NCBI GenBank assembly: GCA_934216185.1
Contig: CAKQBM010000085.1
Coordinates: 1-7,874, forward strand
DNA: 7,874 nucleotides
DNA from: an uncultured Streptococcus sp.
Lineage (GTDB): Bacteria > Bacillota > Bacilli > Lactobacillales > Streptococcaceae
Direction: 5' to 3'
Made by a program: the position numbers and the translations under genes. Shown piece after piece: positions 6,483 through 7,874 of this stretch (the stretch's first letter is position 1; every line of letters starts with the position of its first letter). The notes under the pieces were generated by a model, which saw nothing but the letters and a program-made list of their open reading frames with translations, ran no database searches and had not been told where the DNA came from.

Positions 6483-6960
6483 TTGACGACTCCTCTGCGA
6501 TTTTTCCTTGTTCTTCTGCGAAATCTGCCAATGCTGTCGCGATAGACTGATCCTCTACTGAAAGGAGACGGAGGGCAAAGAGAGCCGCATTTGTCGCGCC
6601 TGCTTCACCAATAGCCATTGTCGCCACAGGTACGCCACCTGGCATCTGAACGATAGAGTAGAGCGAGTCCACACCACTAAGAGCACGCGACTTGACAGGT
6701 ACCCCAATGACAGGAAGGGTTGTTTTCGCTGCTACCATGCCTGGCAAGTGAGCTGCGCCACCAGCACCTGCGATAATGACCTTAATACCACGGCTACGAG
6801 CTTCTTCGGCATGTCTGAACATGAGGTCTGGTGTACGATGGGCAGAGACAACCTTCTTTTCGTAGGCTACACCGAAGCGGTCCAGGACTTCGGCAGTTTT
6901 TTGCATGGTTACCCAGTCGGATTTTGAGCCCATGATAATGGAAATAATTGGTTTAGTCAT
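6469..6960 (-). CDS. purE: N5-carboxyaminoimidazole ribonucleotide mutase PurE (class I)
   Basis: A 163-residue protein of the usual length for class I PurE, an octameric cytoplasmic mutase that converts N5-CAIR to CAIR. The diagnostic segments are GSKSDW at 11-16, SAHRTP at 39-44 with the catalytic His41, [12 protein letters not shown] at 64-75 and [10 protein letters not shown] at 105-114. The start [16 protein letters not shown] fits the family; it is preceded by a purine-rich stretch with AAGGGAAATT, a modest ribosome site. The 3' end overlaps purK by 14 bases, so the two consecutive enzymes of the AIR-to-CAIR step are made together. Upstream lies a folded 242-base spacer after purD rather than the tight spacing seen elsewhere in the operon. 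Confidence 0.97.
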   Translation of the reverse strand: MTKPIISIIMGSKSDWVTMQKTAEVLDRFGVAYEKKVVSAHRTPDLMFRHAEEARSRGIKVIIAGAGGAAHLPGMVAAKTTLPVIGVPVKSRALSGVDSLYSIVQMPGGVPVATMAIGEAGATNAALFALRLLSVEDQSIATALADFAEEQGKIAEESSNELI

Positions 6961-6988
6961 AATTTCCCTTTTCTTTCCTTTCTTTTTT

Positions 6989-7122
6989 CAATCACCTTAA
7001 GTTGTGAGGGATGGCAGCAGCCACCAAAGGTGTCTCATGCCTAAATCGGAAGCCCAAGGTCTTCCAATTTCCCTGAACGATTGGATTGTCATCCAATCGT
7101 TTTTTCACAACGGCGGTGATTG
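6989..7122 (-). ncRNA. Candidate structured RNA element between purD and purE
   Basis: Two long-range stems enclose the element: CAATCACC (6989-6996) with GGTGATTG (7115-7122), 8 bp, and GTTGTGA (7001-7007) with TCACAAC (7105-7111), 7 bp, both perfect and separated by a small internal loop. Inside are three arms: GGCA/TGCC (7013-7016, 7038-7041) plus CACC-AAA-GGTG (7022-7032); AAAT/ATTT plus GGAAG/CTTCC (7043-7070); and an 11-bp hairpin (7076-7101). This looks like a closed multi-branch junction. In the operon RNA it ends about 28 bases before the purE start. I do not recognise a known riboswitch class; it could be a leader, a processing site or a dispersed repeat. Confidence 0.45.
7076..7105 (+). 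terminator. Plus-strand-facing terminator hairpin in the purD-purE gap
   Basis: A perfect 11-bp stem (AACGATTGGAT with ATCCAATCGTT) around a TGTC loop is followed on the plus strand by a T6 run at 7100-7105. It has the form of an intrinsic terminator for transcription against the operon. On the minus strand the same hairpin is preceded by A6 and has no T-run after it, so it should not stop the pur transcript. Confidence 0.6.
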
Positions 7123-7128
7123 TTCTAT

Positions 7129-7193
7129 ATTAGCTCGCTAATGCTCGCAAGTTATGCGACCATTGTCGCGTTTGGCGACTGCGTCGCTTTTTT
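7129..7193. other. Cluster of three short hairpins after purD
   Basis: Three small inverted repeats lie side by side: ATTAGC-TC-GCTAAT (7129-7142), GCGAC-CATT-GTCGC (7156-7169) and GCGAC-TGC-GTCGC (7175-7187). The last is followed on the plus strand by T6 (7188-7193), so it may also be a weak plus-strand terminator. On the minus strand the cluster begins about 9 bases after the purD stop and could slow 3' decay or mark an RNA processing point. A dispersed repeat is an alternative. Confidence 0.4.
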
Positions 7194-7202
7194 CTTATAC
7201 CT

Positions 7203-7874
7203 TTATCTAATTGCCTTGCTTCCGATATCTGTTCGGTAAAAGAGACCTTCTGTTTTTTGTTGAGCGAGTTCTTGGTAGATGGTATTTTGGGTTTCTTTAA
7301 CGGTCTCTGCCGTGGTGACAAGCATATAAACACGGCCTCCGTTTGAGAGCAGTGCTCTGCTATTGTCCGCAAACTTAGCCCCTGCATAGTAGGTAATAAT
7401 ATCGCCTTCTGTCTTGGCTGGCAACTTGACACCTTTTTCATAGTCTAGCGGGTAGCCCTTGGATGCGACAACCACACCCAGAGTCACACCCTTATCCGTC
7501 CAAGTGATGTTTGGATCCTTACAATCCAGAATATCCGTGATATTTTGTGCAAAATCAGAGGTTAATCGAGGTAGAATAATCTGAGTTTCAGGATCTCCAA
7601 AGCGAGCATTAAACTCGATAACCTTAGGTCCATCAACTGTCAAGATAAGCCCTGCGTAAAGAACTCCCAGATAAGGGCGACCTTCTTTAATCATCCCTTC
7701 GAGGACTGGTTTGACAATGGTGTCAACCGCTGTATAAACTACACTCTGTGGCAAGTGTGGAACTGGCGCATAGGCACCCATACCACCCGTGTTAGGGCCC
7801 TTGTCGCCATCATAAGCACGTTTGTGGTCCTGAGCCGTTGGCATGATGTAGAACTTGTCCCCATTGACAAAGGC
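7203..7874 (-). CDS. purD: Phosphoribosylamine-glycine ligase PurD, C-terminal half (partial)
   Basis: The window contains the last 223 residues; the 5' half lies beyond the right edge, and the frame is open to base 7874. PurD (GAR synthetase) is a cytoplasmic ATP-grasp enzyme that joins phosphoribosylamine and glycine with ATP, the second step of purine synthesis; full-length proteins are about 420 residues. Visible are DHKRAYDGDKGPNTGGMGAY near the left of the visible part, and the metal-binding segment EFNARFGDPETQ, both typical of the ATP-grasp core, followed by the C-terminal domain ending in YRTDIGSKAIR. A Met within the visible part (base 7844) is internal and not the start. It reads in the same direction as purE and purK and is followed by a 242-base spacer. 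Confidence 0.96.
   Translation of the reverse strand, partial: AFVNGDKFYIMPTAQDHKRAYDGDKGPNTGGMGAYAPVPHLPQSVVYTAVDTIVKPVLEGMIKEGRPYLGVLYAGLILTVDGPKVIEFNARFGDPETQIILPRLTSDFAQNITDILDCKDPNITWTDKGVTLGVVVASKGYPLDYEKGVKLPAKTEGDIITYYAGAKFADNSRALLSNGGRVYMLVTTAETVKETQNTIYQELAQQKTEGLFYRTDIGSKAIR

Noticed and set aside
7130..7441. 103-codon minus-strand frame overlapping the end of purD
   Set aside because: Out-of-frame shadow of purD; lysine/arginine-rich composition arises from the shifted frame.

Overview
The window looks like part of the chromosome of a mitis-group streptococcus (Streptococcus pneumoniae, S. mitis or a close relative). The evidence is a run of purine-biosynthesis genes with typical streptococcal protein sequences, together with a BOX intergenic repeat whose first module contains the sequence targeted by the standard BOX-A1R typing primer. 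No strain or species can be fixed from the sequence alone.

Layout, left to right. Positions 3-71 hold the last codons of a plus-strand gene, probably a GntR/UTRA-type regulator, followed by its terminator (85-106). A BOX element with architecture A1-B3-C1 fills 290-531. A strong hairpin (576-626) ends the convergent minus-strand gene purB (634-1929). A gene-free stretch (1930-2368) upstream of purB contains hairpins, a possible extended -10 promoter and a weak PurBox-like site. Then come three AT-rich minus-strand genes, in transcription order: a DUF262 protein (4146-5387), a DUF3696-type ABC/SMC-like ATPase (3082-4149) and an unrecognised 237-residue protein (2369-3082). They lie directly behind purK (5409-6482), which overlaps purE (6469-6960). 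A 242-base gap with a convincing multi-arm fold separates purE from the 3' half of purD (7203 to the window edge).

PurD, PurE, PurK and PurB catalyse steps of de novo IMP/AMP synthesis and all read leftward. The three AT-rich genes are an accessory cassette inserted between purK and purB. They start 21 bases after purK, are joined to each other by 4-base and 1-base start/stop overlaps, and no terminator separates them from purK, so they probably ride on the purine operon transcript. A DUF262 protein coupled to a DUF3696 ATPase and a third small protein resembles the composition of anti-phage or anti-plasmid systems. This DUF262 protein has no visible DUF1524 nuclease domain, carries an N-terminal segment resembling sigma-factor region 1.1, and the third protein matches nothing I can name. 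This cassette is the best candidate for an undescribed system here; its function is inferred, not shown.
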